Positions 50,403 to 59,786 of a stretch of DNA of 64,000 bases are shown here, in pieces. The translations under genes were made by a program, and so were the position numbers. This DNA comes from Paenibacillus xylanexedens (GTDB lineage Bacteria > Bacillota > Bacilli > Paenibacillales > Paenibacillaceae), in NCBI RefSeq assembly GCF_017874615.1, contig NZ_JAGIKV010000016.1, forward strand, positions 97,107 to 161,106. The letters are read 5' to 3'. Within the stretch, counting starts at the first letter, position 1. Each line of letters begins with the position of its first letter. The notes below the pieces were generated by a model. That model searched no databases, was not told the origin of the DNA, and was given only the letters and a program-made list of their open reading frames with translations.

Positions 50403-51560
50403 ATGTCCAACAAAATTAAAGTCATGACGATCTTCGGGGTGCGTCCGGAAGCCATCAAGATGGCTCCGCTTATTTTGGAATTGCAGAAACACCCTGAGTC
50501 TATTGAATCTATTGTTTGCGTAACTGCGCAGCATCGCCAGATGTTGGATCAGGTACTTGAAGTTTTCGACATTCATCCTGATTATGATCTGGATGTGATG
50601 AAAGACCGTCAGACATTGAATGAAATTACAATTCGTGTGCTTGGTGGTCTGGAGCCAGTGTTAGCAGAAGCTAAGCCGGATATTGTACTGGTTCACGGGG
50701 ATACATTGACTACCTTTGTAGCGAGCTACGCAGCATTCCTACAACAAATTCAGGTAGGACATGTGGAAGCGGGGCTGCGGACGTGGAACAAGCTGTCTCC
50801 ATATCCGGAAGAGATGAACCGTCAGTTGACAGGAGTACTGGCTGATCTACACTTTGCGCCAACGGATTGGTCTTCTTCCAATCTTGCCAAAGAAAATAAA
50901 TCAGAGTCTAGTACGTACGTCACAGGCAACACGGTAACAGATGTGTTTCAATATACAGTACGGGAGGACTACACACACCCGGTACTTGATTGGGCCCAAG
51001 GCAAACGCCTTGTGCTGATGACAGCTCACCGCCGTGAATCTCAAGGCGAGCCTCACCGCAACATTTTCCAGGCCGTCAAACGGATTGCTGACGAATTCGA
51101 AGATATTGCCATCGTGTACCCGGTGCATCCAAGTCCTGCTGTGAAGGAGCCGGCTCACGCGATCTTGGGGAATCATCCCCGTATTCAATTAATTGATCCA
51201 CTAGACGTGGTGGATTTGCATAACTTTTACCCGCACACTCACTTGATTTTGACCGATTCAGGCGGTTTGCAGGAAGAAGCACCTTCGTTTGGTGTGCCTG
51301 TGCTCGTATTGCGCGATACAACAGAACGCCCGGAAGGTATTGAAGCCGGAACGCTGGAATTGGTAGGTACCGAAGAGGAACGTGTGTATGAACGGACCAA
51401 AGCTCTGCTTACAGACAAAACCCTGTATGCAAGCATGAGCCAGGCTGCCAATCCATACGGTGATGGACATGCTTCGGAAAGAATTGTCAATGCGATTTTG
51501 CATCATTTCGGTGTAAATAGTGAGCGTCCGGAATCATTTCACAGAAAATTCAAAAAATAA
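50403..51560 (+). CDS. mnaA: UDP-N-acetylglucosamine 2-epimerase (non-hydrolysing)
   Basis: It interconverts UDP-GlcNAc and UDP-ManNAc, the donor for the linkage unit of wall teichoic acids and other secondary wall polymers. The 385-residue protein has F-G-V-R-P-E-A-I-K-M-A-P near the start, H-G-D-T-L-T, H-V-E-A-G-L-R-T and the late D-S-G-G-L-Q-E-E-A-P motif. The S-layer-homology protein in this window would anchor to such ManNAc-containing polymers. It follows upp by 38 bases and is probably in the same transcript. Confidence 0.94.
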   Translation: MSNKIKVMTIFGVRPEAIKMAPLILELQKHPESIESIVCVTAQHRQMLDQVLEVFDIHPDYDLDVMKDRQTLNEITIRVLGGLEPVLAEAKPDIVLVHGDTLTTFVASYAAFLQQIQVGHVEAGLRTWNKLSPYPEEMNRQLTGVLADLHFAPTDWSSSNLAKENKSESSTYVTGNTVTDVFQYTVREDYTHPVLDWAQGKRLVLMTAHRRESQGEPHRNIFQAVKRIADEFEDIAIVYPVHPSPAVKEPAHAILGNHPRIQLIDPLDVVDLHNFYPHTHLILTDSGGLQEEAPSFGVPVLVLRDTTERPEGIEAGTLELVGTEEERVYERTKALLTDKTLYASMSQAANPYGDGHASERIVNAILHHFGVNSERPESFHRKFKK

Positions 51561-51686
51561 TACATTTTTTCTGACGGATTTATAAAGGGCAAGCATACAG
51601 TTAAACTGTACGGTTTACGCGGGTTTATGGGCTTTGAGAGTCTGTATTCCCGTCGTTTTCCCCTTTAAAACGCTAAAATCATTCAA

Positions 51687-51716
51687 TTGACAAAGGCTCT
51701 CATCATTCAGTAAAAT
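51687..51716 (+). promoter_or_regulatory. Promoter of the ATP synthase operon
   Basis: Consensus TTGACA (51687-51692) and TAAAAT (51711-51716) with an 18-base spacer, about 30 bases before the first gene of the atp operon. Confidence 0.7.
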
Positions 51717-51745
51717 TAACTGGGATTGCAAGGGTGGCGTGGAAA

Positions 51746-52000
51746 ATGGCCGATTCGAACAAACCAAATTCATCCCGTAACCATGACGATAATGTATGGA
51801 AAGCGATGGGACTCGTGACAGCTTTTGGGATCGAGATTGCCATTCTCGCTGTTGCCGGATATTACGCTGGCTCCTGGTTGGACAAGACCATCGGAGGTAA
51901 CGGAATATGGATCGCCGTAAGCGTTCTCTTTTTTCTTGCGGCAGGCGGTGTAAGCATCTACTTTATCGCGAAAAAAATCATGGGGGAAAGTGATGAGTGA
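51746..52000 (+). CDS. atpZ: AtpZ/AtpI-like small membrane protein of the ATP synthase operon
   Basis: An 84-residue protein with two membrane helices (about 24-43 and 54-73), of the putative F0F1-ATPase subunit family that opens many Firmicute atp operons. The ATG at 51746 is preferred; a GTG at 51734 is in frame. Such AtpZ proteins have been linked to Mg2+ uptake or to assembly of the ring together with AtpI. Its stop lies inside the start of the next gene. Confidence 0.8.
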   Translation: MADSNKPNSSRNHDDNVWKAMGLVTAFGIEIAILAVAGYYAGSWLDKTIGGNGIWIAVSVLFFLAAGGVSIYFIAKKIMGESDE

Positions 52001-52370
52001 ACTAACCAGATACCGCAGATCGATGACTGTTTTCGTCATGTACTTTCTTATGATTTGTTTTCTCGCAGCGGCCTTTATGCCACGTGTGGAGACAATTGCT
52101 TTGGGACTGGCCCTGGGTACAGGAGTTAGCTGGATCAATGCATTTTACCTGGGTTACAAAGTAAGGAAAATGTCTGATGATGCGGCAGAAGGTAACTTGA
52201 AGCGTGTCAACTTGGGATTTTTGACAAGAGCGGCATTCGCTGTGCTCGGTATATTCATATCGATGCGCTTTCCGCAGTACTTCAATACATATGCGGTTGC
52301 AGGCGGTCTCGTCATTGCACAATATTCCTTATTGATTATAGGGATTGTCTATTCCCGCAGAGCAGAATGA
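51993..52370 (+). CDS. atpI: ATP synthase subunit I
   Basis: A 125-residue membrane protein with four helices, matching the ATP synthase I family that helps assemble the c-ring. Conserved-looking stretches include A-L-G-L-A-L-G-T-G-V-S-W-I-N-A-F-Y-L-G and the final I-G-I-V-Y-S-R-R. ATG at 51993 (GTG at 51990 also possible) has GGGGGAAA upstream and overlaps the atpZ end by 8 bases. Confidence 0.82.
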   Translation: MSELTRYRRSMTVFVMYFLMICFLAAAFMPRVETIALGLALGTGVSWINAFYLGYKVRKMSDDAAEGNLKRVNLGFLTRAAFAVLGIFISMRFPQYFNTYAVAGGLVIAQYSLLIIGIVYSRRAE

Positions 52371-52415
52371 TGTTAAGGGCTGCAGCTTTCAAGTCGAGAA
52401 AGGGGTGAGAAAAAT

Positions 52416-53234
52416 ATGCATGAAGCTCCAATTATTATGCTTGGCGGATTTCGACTGGATCTATCGGTTCTGTTGATGCTGGTAGTTACAGGTGCAATTG
52501 TTTTTATTTTTGCTGTACTGGCAACACGGAGATTATCCGTTGAAAATCCCGGCAAGCTGCAAAATTTTATGGAGTGGGCAGTAGAATTCGTCCGCAATCT
52601 GATTTCCAGTACAATGGATATGAAGAAAGGTAAACATTTTATCTCTCTCGCTCTTTCCATGATTATGTTCATTTTTGTAGGGAACATGCTCGGCCTTCCG
52701 CTCGTGGCTGTATCTGAGGTAACAGATGTTAATCAGGCACAGGTATTCGGTAAGCCGATTGTTACAGCGGTGGAGGCGTTTGAAAAAGCGCATGCCAAGG
52801 ACCCTGAAGCACACCCACACGTTGAACTGGCCTGGTGGAAATCACCAACAGCCGACTTGTCTGTAACGATGGGACTTGCTCTCGTAGCGTTCCTTGTATC
52901 TCATGGACTTGGATTGTTCCGTAACACCAAAGGGTATCTCCAGCATTACTTCAAGCCATTCGCCTTGTTCTTGCCAATCAACTTGATTGAGACGGCATCC
53001 AAGCTGTTGACACACGGTATGCGTTTATTCGCGAATATCTTTGCAGGTGAGGTACTGATCGCAACGATCCTGAAACTGACCACATTCAAAGTGTTTGGTG
53101 CTATTGCAGCGATTCCGCTACTTATGGTGTGGCAAGGCTTTAGTATCTTTATCGGCGCGATCCAGGCATTTGTGTTTGTTATCTTGATGATGGTGTACAT
53201 TTCACAGAGCATCGAGACGCATGACGAGCATTAA
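52416..53234 (+). CDS. atpB: ATP synthase F0 subunit a
   Basis: The a subunit carries the two proton half-channels beside the c-ring. It is 272 residues with about six membrane helices. The essential arginine is in H-G-M-R-L-F-A-N-I-F-A-G-E, and F-V-F-V-I-L-M-M-V-Y-I-S lies near the end. Residues 110-140 form a soluble loop with several charged residues. AAAGGGGTGAGA is the ribosome binding site. Confidence 0.96.
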   Translation: MHEAPIIMLGGFRLDLSVLLMLVVTGAIVFIFAVLATRRLSVENPGKLQNFMEWAVEFVRNLISSTMDMKKGKHFISLALSMIMFIFVGNMLGLPLVAVSEVTDVNQAQVFGKPIVTAVEAFEKAHAKDPEAHPHVELAWWKSPTADLSVTMGLALVAFLVSHGLGLFRNTKGYLQHYFKPFALFLPINLIETASKLLTHGMRLFANIFAGEVLIATILKLTTFKVFGAIAAIPLLMVWQGFSIFIGAIQAFVFVILMMVYISQSIETHDEH

Positions 53235-53313
53235 GTTTCAAGCCCTACGAAGATTTCTTCACCAGGCTGAACAATAAAAAAATTCGATTTATCATTTTAA
53301 GGAGGATATACAA

Positions 53314-53538
53314 ATGGGAGCAATGGCATTAATCGCAGCAGCAATTGTTGCAGGACTGGGCGCGTTTGGCGCAGGTATTGGTAACGGTATGGTAATCAGC
53401 AAAACGGTGGAAGGTATTGCCCGTCAACCGGAAGCAAAATCCACTCTTCAAACAACAATGTTTATCGGTGTAGGTTTGATCGAGGTATTGCCGATCATCG
53501 GTGTGGTACTCGCGTTCATGTTCTACGGTATGGCTTAA
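53314..53538 (+). CDS. atpE: ATP synthase F0 subunit c
   Basis: A 74-residue hairpin of two membrane helices that forms the rotor ring. The first helix is glycine-rich (G-L-G-A-F-G-A-G-I-G-N-G), the loop has A-R-Q-P-E, and the ion-binding carboxylate is E57 in G-L-I-E-V-L-P. The site lacks the extra Gln/Ser pattern of sodium-binding rings, so protons are the likely ion. A strong AAGGAGG precedes the ATG, as expected for the most abundant subunit. Confidence 0.97.
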   Translation: MGAMALIAAAIVAGLGAFGAGIGNGMVISKTVEGIARQPEAKSTLQTTMFIGVGLIEVLPIIGVVLAFMFYGMA

Positions 53539-53651
53539 TCAAATTTTAAAGGTTTGGCGGGGAAGGCCATAGCCATCCGCGCCTTCTTTTTAGGTAATGT
53601 CCGTTCTAACGGATGACGTTTCAAGGATACCTCCAGGAAGGAGTGAACAGA

Positions 53652-54140
53652 TTGAGTTTCATATGGGAAAATACGCTTCTTGCGATGATTGCATTTGTAA
53701 TTTTATATTGGCTGCTTAGCCGTTATGCCTTCGGGCCTTTGTTCTCCATTATGGAAAAACGTCGTGAACTCGTGATGACGCAGATGAATGAGGCTGCACA
53801 GACTCGGGAACAGGCCATTGCCTATGTGGAGGAACAAAAACAAGCTCTTGAGCAAGCACGTCAAGATGCTTACGACATCATTGAACAGTCCAAACAAACA
53901 GGTGGCAAACAAGCTGAATCGATTTTGGCTGATGCAAAAGCTGAAGCTAATCGTCTGAAAGACGATGCAGTACGCGAAATCGAGAGCGAGAAGAACAAAG
54001 CAGTCGCAGCACTTCGCAGCGAACTGGGTACAGCTTCCGTTCAGATTGCATCCAAGTTGATCAAAAAAGAAGTTGAGAACGGTCCTGCACAAGAAGAGCT
54101 TGTGAACCAATACCTCAATGAGGTAGGAGGCCGACAATGA
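53652..54140 (+). CDS. atpF: ATP synthase F0 subunit b
   Basis: The peripheral stalk subunit: one N-terminal membrane helix (about residues 8-27) followed by a long charged coiled coil rich in A, E, K and Q. The TTG at 53652 is chosen because GGAAGGAG stands 8 bases before it and the resulting 162 residues are the normal length. An in-frame ATG at 53613 would put extra hydrophilic residues before the membrane helix. The stop overlaps the atpH ATG by 4 bases. Confidence 0.93.
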   Translation: MSFIWENTLLAMIAFVILYWLLSRYAFGPLFSIMEKRRELVMTQMNEAAQTREQAIAYVEEQKQALEQARQDAYDIIEQSKQTGGKQAESILADAKAEANRLKDDAVREIESEKNKAVAALRSELGTASVQIASKLIKKEVENGPAQEELVNQYLNEVGGRQ

Positions 54141-54685
54141 GCCGCGATACGATTGTTGCCAAGCGTTATGCGAAAGCATTGTTCGAAGTTGCTCTTCAGC
54201 AACAGCAGGTACTTGAGGTTGAACAGGAACTGGTTGCGGTAGTCAGTGCATTGACCGGAGATGCAGATATCGAGAAATTTATCGTATCTCCTAATATCTC
54301 TGATGAAGTCAAGCAGAACGTGCTTCACTCAAGTCTTGATGGTAAGGTATCCGAACCTGTCCTTCGTACAGTCTTGTTGTTAATTGAACGCGGACGCGTT
54401 GAATTGCTGGGAGACTTGCTGAATGATTATCGGAAGATCCAAGGTGAGTCGCTGGGCATCGCTGATGCACGTGTCTATTCCACTTATGCGTTGAATGATG
54501 AAGAAAAAGAAGCGGTAGCCCGTGAATTCGGTGGCCGTGTGAATAAAAAGATTCGTATCGAGAACATTGTTGATCCGACTCTGCTGGGCGGATTGAAAGT
54601 CGCCATTGGCGATACGATCTATGACGGCAGCTTGGCTGGCAAGCTCGAACGTCTTGAGCAGTCTTTTAACAGACGAGTACAGTAG
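54137..54685 (+). CDS. atpH: ATP synthase F1 subunit delta
   Basis: A 182-residue delta subunit that joins the peripheral stalk to the catalytic head. The N-terminus V-A-K-R-Y-A-K-A-L-F-E-V-A and the C-terminal L-L-G-G-L-K-V-A-I-G-D-T-I-Y-D-G-S-L are typical. ATGA overlap with atpF gives translational coupling; atpA follows after 16 bases. Confidence 0.96.
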   Translation: MSRDTIVAKRYAKALFEVALQQQQVLEVEQELVAVVSALTGDADIEKFIVSPNISDEVKQNVLHSSLDGKVSEPVLRTVLLLIERGRVELLGDLLNDYRKIQGESLGIADARVYSTYALNDEEKEAVAREFGGRVNKKIRIENIVDPTLLGGLKVAIGDTIYDGSLAGKLERLEQSFNRRVQ

Positions 54686-54701
54686 ATTGGGGTGAGGACA
54701 C

Positions 54702-56216
54702 TTGAGTATCAAACCAGAAGAAATCAGTACATTAATTAAGAGCCAAATCGAACAATACAAGACCGATATCGATGTAGTCGAAGTCGGAACGGTAATCGAG
54801 GTTGGTGATGGTATCGCTCGTGTTTACGGACTTGAGAACGTCATGTCCAACGAGTTGGTTGAATTCCCAAGCGGTGTTATGGGACTCGCCATGAACGTCG
54901 AAGAAAGCAATGTTGGTGTCGTTATCCTGGGACCTTACTACGATATTCGTGAAGGTGACCAAGTGAAACGTACTGGCCAAATCATGCAAGTGCCTGTAGG
55001 CGAAGCATTGATTGGACGCGTTGTGAACCCGCTCGGTATTCCTGTAGATGGCAAAGGGCCAATCGCAACAACGGAATTCCGTCCGGTTGAAGGTAAAGCA
55101 CCAGGCGTAATGGATCGTAAATCGGTTCATGAGCCGATGCAAACAGGGATCAAAGCCATTGATGCAATGGTTCCAATCGGTCGTGGACAACGTGAGTTGA
55201 TCATCGGTGACCGTCAAACAGGTAAAACATCCATCGCGATTGATGCGATCCTGAACCAAAAAGGTAGCGGCATGAAGTGTATCTATGTGGCTATTGGTCA
55301 GAAACAGTCTACAGTTGCTCAAGTTGTGGAAACTCTTCGTCGTAAAGGCGCAATGGAGTACACCATTGTTGTAACTGCAGCAGCTTCCGATCCATCACCA
55401 CTCTTGTACATCGCACCGTATTCCGGTTGTTCGATGGGTGAGTACTTCATGTACAAAGGCGAGCACGTTCTGGTTATCTATGATGACTTGACCAAACAAG
55501 CCTCTGCATATCGTGAGCTTTCCTTGTTGCTTCGTCGTCCACCGGGCCGTGAGGCTTATCCGGGTGACGTCTTCTACCTGCACTCCCGTTTGCTGGAGCG
55601 TGCTGCGAAGCTGAATGATGAACTGGGTGGTGGTTCTTTAACCGCACTGCCGTTCATTGAAACACAAGCTTCCGACGTATCTGCATACATTCCAACGAAC
55701 GTAATCTCCATCACGGACGGACAAATCTTCCTGGAAGCTGACTTGTTCAATGCTGGACAACGCCCGGCAATCAACGTAGGTATTTCCGTATCTCGTGTCG
55801 GTGGTTCTGCTCAGATCAAAGCGATGAAAAAGGTTGCAGGTTCCCTGCGTCTCGACCTCGCTCAATATCGTGAGCTTCAAGCGTTCTCCCAGTTCGGTTC
55901 CGATCTGGACAAAGCGACTCAGGCTCGCCTGAATCGTGGTGCACGTATGATGGAAATCCTGAAGCAAGGTGTGAATCAGCCTCTGGCTGTAGAACAACAG
56001 GTTGTCAGCTTGTACACAGCCGTTAAAGGATTCCTCGATGAAATTCCTACAGGTGATGTGACTCGTTTCGAAGGTGAGTTCCTCGCCTTCATGGAGAGCA
56101 GTCATCCGGAAATTCTTGCATCCATCCGTGATACAAAAGAACTGACTGCAGACAACGAAAACGCACTGAAAGGTGCAATTGAGAAGTTCAGAAAGAGCTT
56201 TGCTGTCTCTGTCTAA
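54702..56216 (+). CDS. atpA: ATP synthase F1 subunit alpha
   Basis: A 504-residue nucleotide-binding, non-catalytic subunit of the F1 head. P-loop G-D-R-Q-T-G-K-T at 169-176, the A-Y-R-E-L-S-L-L-L-R-R-P-P-G-R-E-A-Y-P-G-D-V block near 268-290 and the arginine finger region S-V-S-R-V-G are present. It starts with TTG after GGGGTGAGGACAC, one of several TTG starts in this operon. A 129-base gap with two small hairpins separates it from atpG. Confidence 0.98.
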   Translation: MSIKPEEISTLIKSQIEQYKTDIDVVEVGTVIEVGDGIARVYGLENVMSNELVEFPSGVMGLAMNVEESNVGVVILGPYYDIREGDQVKRTGQIMQVPVGEALIGRVVNPLGIPVDGKGPIATTEFRPVEGKAPGVMDRKSVHEPMQTGIKAIDAMVPIGRGQRELIIGDRQTGKTSIAIDAILNQKGSGMKCIYVAIGQKQSTVAQVVETLRRKGAMEYTIVVTAAASDPSPLLYIAPYSGCSMGEYFMYKGEHVLVIYDDLTKQASAYRELSLLLRRPPGREAYPGDVFYLHSRLLERAAKLNDELGGGSLTALPFIETQASDVSAYIPTNVISITDGQIFLEADLFNAGQRPAINVGISVSRVGGSAQIKAMKKVAGSLRLDLAQYRELQAFSQFGSDLDKATQARLNRGARMMEILKQGVNQPLAVEQQVVSLYTAVKGFLDEIPTGDVTRFEGEFLAFMESSHPEILASIRDTKELTADNENALKGAIEKFRKSFAVSV

Positions 56217-56273
56217 ATAAATGACTGCAGGTGCGGAGTTGTCTAACCGATTCCGCATGTCTGCATGTAATAC

Positions 56274-56327
56274 TTTGACTCTGTCAAAAAAGATGATGCT
56301 TACGATGTAGTTTTGACTTTGTCAAAA
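56274..56327. repeat. Two small hairpins between atpA and atpG
   Basis: TTTGAC-TCT-GTCAAA (56274-56288) and TTTTGAC-TTT-GTCAAAA (56311-56327) are near-identical perfect hairpins 22 bases apart. Neither has a proper terminator T-run. They lie in the one noticeable gap in the middle of the operon and could affect message stability, processing or protein binding. Confidence 0.55.
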
Positions 56328-56345
56328 CTTTAAGGTGGTGAAATC

Positions 56346-57218
56346 ATGGCAAAAGGCATGCGCGAAATTAAGCGGCAAATTAAAAGCGTACAAAGCACCA
56401 AGCAGATCACCAAAGCAATGGAGATGGTAGCTGCTGCAAAACTGCGTAAAGCGCAGGAAAAAGCGGAAGCAGCCCGTCCTTATTCGGAGAAACTGAAAGA
56501 AGTTGTAGCTAGTATTGCATCAAGCACGCAAGGCATACAGCATCCGATGCTGGAGAGCCGTCCGGTCAAAAAGACAGCTTACCTGATCATTACATCGGAC
56601 CGTGGGCTTGCAGGTGGATACAATGCGAACGTTTTGCGTCAGGTTAATCAGACGCTCAAAGAGCGCCACAACTCTCAGGATGACTACGAATTGTTCGTCA
56701 TTGGACGTAAAGGACGCGATTACTTCAGACGTCGTGAAATGGCGATGGCATCCACAACAACGGATCTGTCGGATTCGCCTTCATTTGCAGATATCAAATC
56801 CATCGCACACGAGGCTGTTCATGGGTTTGAACTGGCTGAATTTGATGAATTGTACATTTGTTATAACCGCTTTGTGAATGCGTTGACCCAGATTCCTACG
56901 GTAGAAAAACTTCTTCCGATGGAAACACCTGAGGTAACTGCTGCGGAAGGACCAACGGCAAGCTACGAATACGAGCCGTCTGCTGAGGCTGTACTGGAGG
57001 TTTTGCTTCCGCGTTACGCGGAGACGCTGATCTATGGTGCGCTTTTGAACGGTAAGGCGAGTGAGCTAGGCGCGAAAATGACGGCGATGGGTAATGCAAC
57101 CAAAAATGCATCCAAAATGATTAACGAATTGTCATTGACCTATAACCGTGCCCGTCAAGCGGCGATTACGCAGGAGATTACGGAAATTGTGGCAGGTGCC
57201 AACGCAGCACAAGGCTAA
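56346..57218 (+). CDS. atpG: ATP synthase F1 subunit gamma
   Basis: The 290-residue central stalk that turns inside the F1 head. The N-terminal I-K-R-Q-I-K-S-V-Q-S-T-K-Q-I-T-K-A-M-E-M-V-A-A-A-K and C-terminal M-x-N-A-T-K-N-A-S-x-M-I-N-E-L-S-L-T-Y-N-R-A-R-Q-A-A-I-T-Q-E-I-T-E-I coiled-coil helices are highly typical. TAAGGTGGTG serves as ribosome binding site. Confidence 0.97.
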   Translation: MAKGMREIKRQIKSVQSTKQITKAMEMVAAAKLRKAQEKAEAARPYSEKLKEVVASIASSTQGIQHPMLESRPVKKTAYLIITSDRGLAGGYNANVLRQVNQTLKERHNSQDDYELFVIGRKGRDYFRRREMAMASTTTDLSDSPSFADIKSIAHEAVHGFELAEFDELYICYNRFVNALTQIPTVEKLLPMETPEVTAAEGPTASYEYEPSAEAVLEVLLPRYAETLIYGALLNGKASELGAKMTAMGNATKNASKMINELSLTYNRARQAAITQEITEIVAGANAAQG

Positions 57219-57311
57219 CTGTTTTTATTAATGAAGGCTTGCAGAGCAAAGATAAAAGAACGGTACATTATTTTTGCAAAAGTAGCAGGCTTGTAGGAGG
57301 GGAACGTTAAG

Positions 57312-58715
57312 ATGAACAAAGGACGCGTTGTGAGCATCATGGGTCCGGTTGTTGACGTCGAGTTTGATCGCGGCGGTCTGCCGGAAATCCTCAATGCCAT
57401 TACGATCACTACAGTAAGTGAGAGCGGCGTAAGTGTGAACCTTACACTCGAAGCTTCGAGACATCTGGGTGACAACCGTGTACGTTGTATTGCGATGTCC
57501 TCCACGGATGGACTTGTACGTGGTATGGAAGCATTAGATACAGGAGCTCCAATCTCTGTACCTGTCGGAGAAGCGACACTGGGTCGGGTATTTAACGTAC
57601 TCGGCGAAGCCATTGATACTGGCGGTGCTGTAGCTACTGAACAGAAGAACCCGATTCACCGTTCAGCGCCTGCATTTGATGAACTGACTACCCAAGCAGA
57701 AATGCTGGAGACAGGAATCAAAGTTATTGACTTGCTCGCTCCTTATGCCAAAGGTGGTAAAATCGGTCTCTTCGGTGGTGCCGGTGTAGGTAAAACGGTA
57801 ACGATTCAGGAATTGATCAACAACATCGCACAAGAGCACGGCGGTATCTCCGTATTCGCGGGTGTTGGTGAGCGTACACGTGAAGGTAATGACTTGTATC
57901 ACGAGATGAGTGATTCCGGCGTTATCAACAAAACAGCAATGGTCTTCGGACAAATGAACGAGCCTCCAGGCGCACGTCTTCGTGTAGCCCTCACAGGTCT
58001 GACGATGGCGGAATACTTCCGTGATGAAGAAGGCCGTGACGTGTTGCTCTTTATCGATAATATCTTCCGTTTCACCCAAGCGGGTTCAGAAGTATCTGCC
58101 TTGCTTGGACGTATGCCTTCCGCGGTAGGTTACCAACCTACGCTGGCAACAGAAATGGGTCAACTGCAAGAGCGTATCACTTCAACGAAAAAAGGTTCTG
58201 TAACATCCATCCAGGCCATCTACGTGCCTGCGGATGACTACACTGACCCGGCTCCTGCAACGACGTTTGCCCACTTGGATGCAACGACGAATCTGGAGCG
58301 TAAAATTTCCGAGATGGGTATCTACCCTGCGGTAGATCCGCTGGCATCCAGCTCCCGGATCTTGTCCCCTGAAGTTGTAGGTGAAGAACACTACAACGTA
58401 GCTCAAGGCGTTAAACGTATCTTGGCGCGTTACAATGAACTGCAAGATATCATTGCGATCCTGGGTATGGACGAGTTGAGTGAGGAAGACAGAGCGCTTG
58501 TATACCGTGCTCGTAAAATCCAACGTTTCTTGTCCCAGCCATTCCACGTTGCTGAAGCATTTAACGGTATTCCAGGTAAATACGTTCCGGTTAAAGAAAC
58601 GGTGCGCAGCTTTAAAGAGATTCTCGAAGGTAAGTATGATGATCTTCCGGAAGCAGCTTTCCTCTTTGTTGGTACAATTGAAGAGGCAGTGGAGAAAGCC
58701 AAAACACTGGTTTAG
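57312..58715 (+). CDS. atpD: ATP synthase F1 subunit beta
   Basis: The 467-residue catalytic subunit. P-loop G-G-A-G-V-G-K-T at 155-162, catalytic G-E-R-T-R-E-G-N-D-L-Y-H-E-M after it, and the late D-E-L-S-E-E-D region (DELSEED loop that meets gamma) are all present. TAGGAGGGG precedes the ATG. atpC follows after 60 bases. Confidence 0.98.
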   Translation: MNKGRVVSIMGPVVDVEFDRGGLPEILNAITITTVSESGVSVNLTLEASRHLGDNRVRCIAMSSTDGLVRGMEALDTGAPISVPVGEATLGRVFNVLGEAIDTGGAVATEQKNPIHRSAPAFDELTTQAEMLETGIKVIDLLAPYAKGGKIGLFGGAGVGKTVTIQELINNIAQEHGGISVFAGVGERTREGNDLYHEMSDSGVINKTAMVFGQMNEPPGARLRVALTGLTMAEYFRDEEGRDVLLFIDNIFRFTQAGSEVSALLGRMPSAVGYQPTLATEMGQLQERITSTKKGSVTSIQAIYVPADDYTDPAPATTFAHLDATTNLERKISEMGIYPAVDPLASSSRILSPEVVGEEHYNVAQGVKRILARYNELQDIIAILGMDELSEEDRALVYRARKIQRFLSQPFHVAEAFNGIPGKYVPVKETVRSFKEILEGKYDDLPEAAFLFVGTIEEAVEKAKTLV

Positions 58716-58775
58716 TCTGAATCCAGGATTGTCCTTATGTGGGCTATCCTTCGGATAGTTTCAGGAGGGATGGAA

Positions 58776-59180
58776 TTGAGCACCTTTTTGTTGGAGATTG
58801 TAACACCCGAGCGTCTGGTCTATTCAGAACAAGTGGATAGCATCACAGCTCGTGGTATTGAAGGGGAACTGGGCATTCTGCCTGGTCATATTCCTATGGT
58901 TACACCTTTGCAGATTGCACCGATCTATATCCATAACGGAAAAGAAAATAAACGAGTTGCTATCGGTGGCGGGTTTATCGAAGTTCGTAAAGATAAGGTT
59001 GTTGTACTCGCAGAGAGTGCTGAATTCCCGGAAAGCATTGATGTGGATCGTGCGCGTGCGGCGAAAGAGCGGGCAGAACGTCGGCTTGCAAGCCAAAGCA
59101 ATCAGGACCACTTTGATCACCGTCGTGCAGAGATTGCGCTGCAAAAAGCGGTTAACCGGATTAATGTGTTCGGCAAATAA
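58776..59180 (+). CDS. atpC: ATP synthase F1 subunit epsilon
   Basis: A 134-residue subunit with an N-terminal beta-sandwich (L-E-I-V-T-P-E-R-L-V-Y, E-G-E-L-G-I-L-P-G-H) and a C-terminal helical hairpin that regulates ATP hydrolysis. TTG at 58776 is chosen because AGGAGGG lies 7 bases before it and the length then matches the family; upstream ATG codons at 58737 and 58770 are too early or too close. Last gene of the operon. Confidence 0.94.
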   Translation: MSTFLLEIVTPERLVYSEQVDSITARGIEGELGILPGHIPMVTPLQIAPIYIHNGKENKRVAIGGGFIEVRKDKVVVLAESAEFPESIDVDRARAAKERAERRLASQSNQDHFDHRRAEIALQKAVNRINVFGK

Positions 59181-59192
59181 ACGATTCTTGGA

Positions 59193-59223
59193 AGCCTGGC
59201 GGCTTAGTCTGCCGGGCTTTTTT
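59193..59223 (+). terminator. Rho-independent terminator of the atp operon
   Basis: AGCCTGGCGGC faces GCCGGGCT (G-T tolerated) around a short loop, followed by six T, 12 bases after the atpC stop. Confidence 0.85.
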
Positions 59224-59786
59224 GAGTTTGTTTGATAGAATTGTTTTATCGAATATATCAAAATGGCTGACCACAAATCCATCTTATCCCTTCAGTAAAC
59301 AGAAGTATTTTAAGCAAAATATTCACCGATTATGAGGATTTGAATAGAATGTAGGACTAAAGTAGTGGGCGCATTTACCACTAAGAGAACCATTTTTTTC
59401 ATAAGTAAATTTAAATTATTTCCGAGGAAATGACAGAATCGATATCGAAATAGCGCTCTTTTATGTCGTTTTAGTCACAAAATCCCGGCATTTTAAAATT
59501 AAAATAGTTTAGAAGTGGAAATCAATGTAATTGACAATGTATGATGAAAGAGCCTATATTCCATAGAGTCAGCAGAAGCAGGAAGCTGCGTAGTAGATTC
59601 CATAGTCATGCACAGCCGCATTGTTGCTGCTCGGTGATTGGGCATCAGGAGATTCCTGCCTGGCAGGAGTAAATCTGACAGTACGCTCAGTATGTTGTGC
59701 TCAAGACATTCCAGTATACTAACAAGTTATGGGTGCCGGGCATATGATATGCTGATCGCTGCAACAAATGTGGAGGTAAAGAATAT
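59224..59786. other. Intergenic region between the atp operon and the DUF1146 gene
   Basis: This 563-base stretch has no convincing open frame on either strand. The first part is AT-rich. The later part (59575-59720) is more GC-balanced with several short complementary stretches (for example CCTGCC/GGCAGG at 59657-59667), so a structured leader is possible, but I could not build a consistent fold or match a known RNA. Confidence 0.4.
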
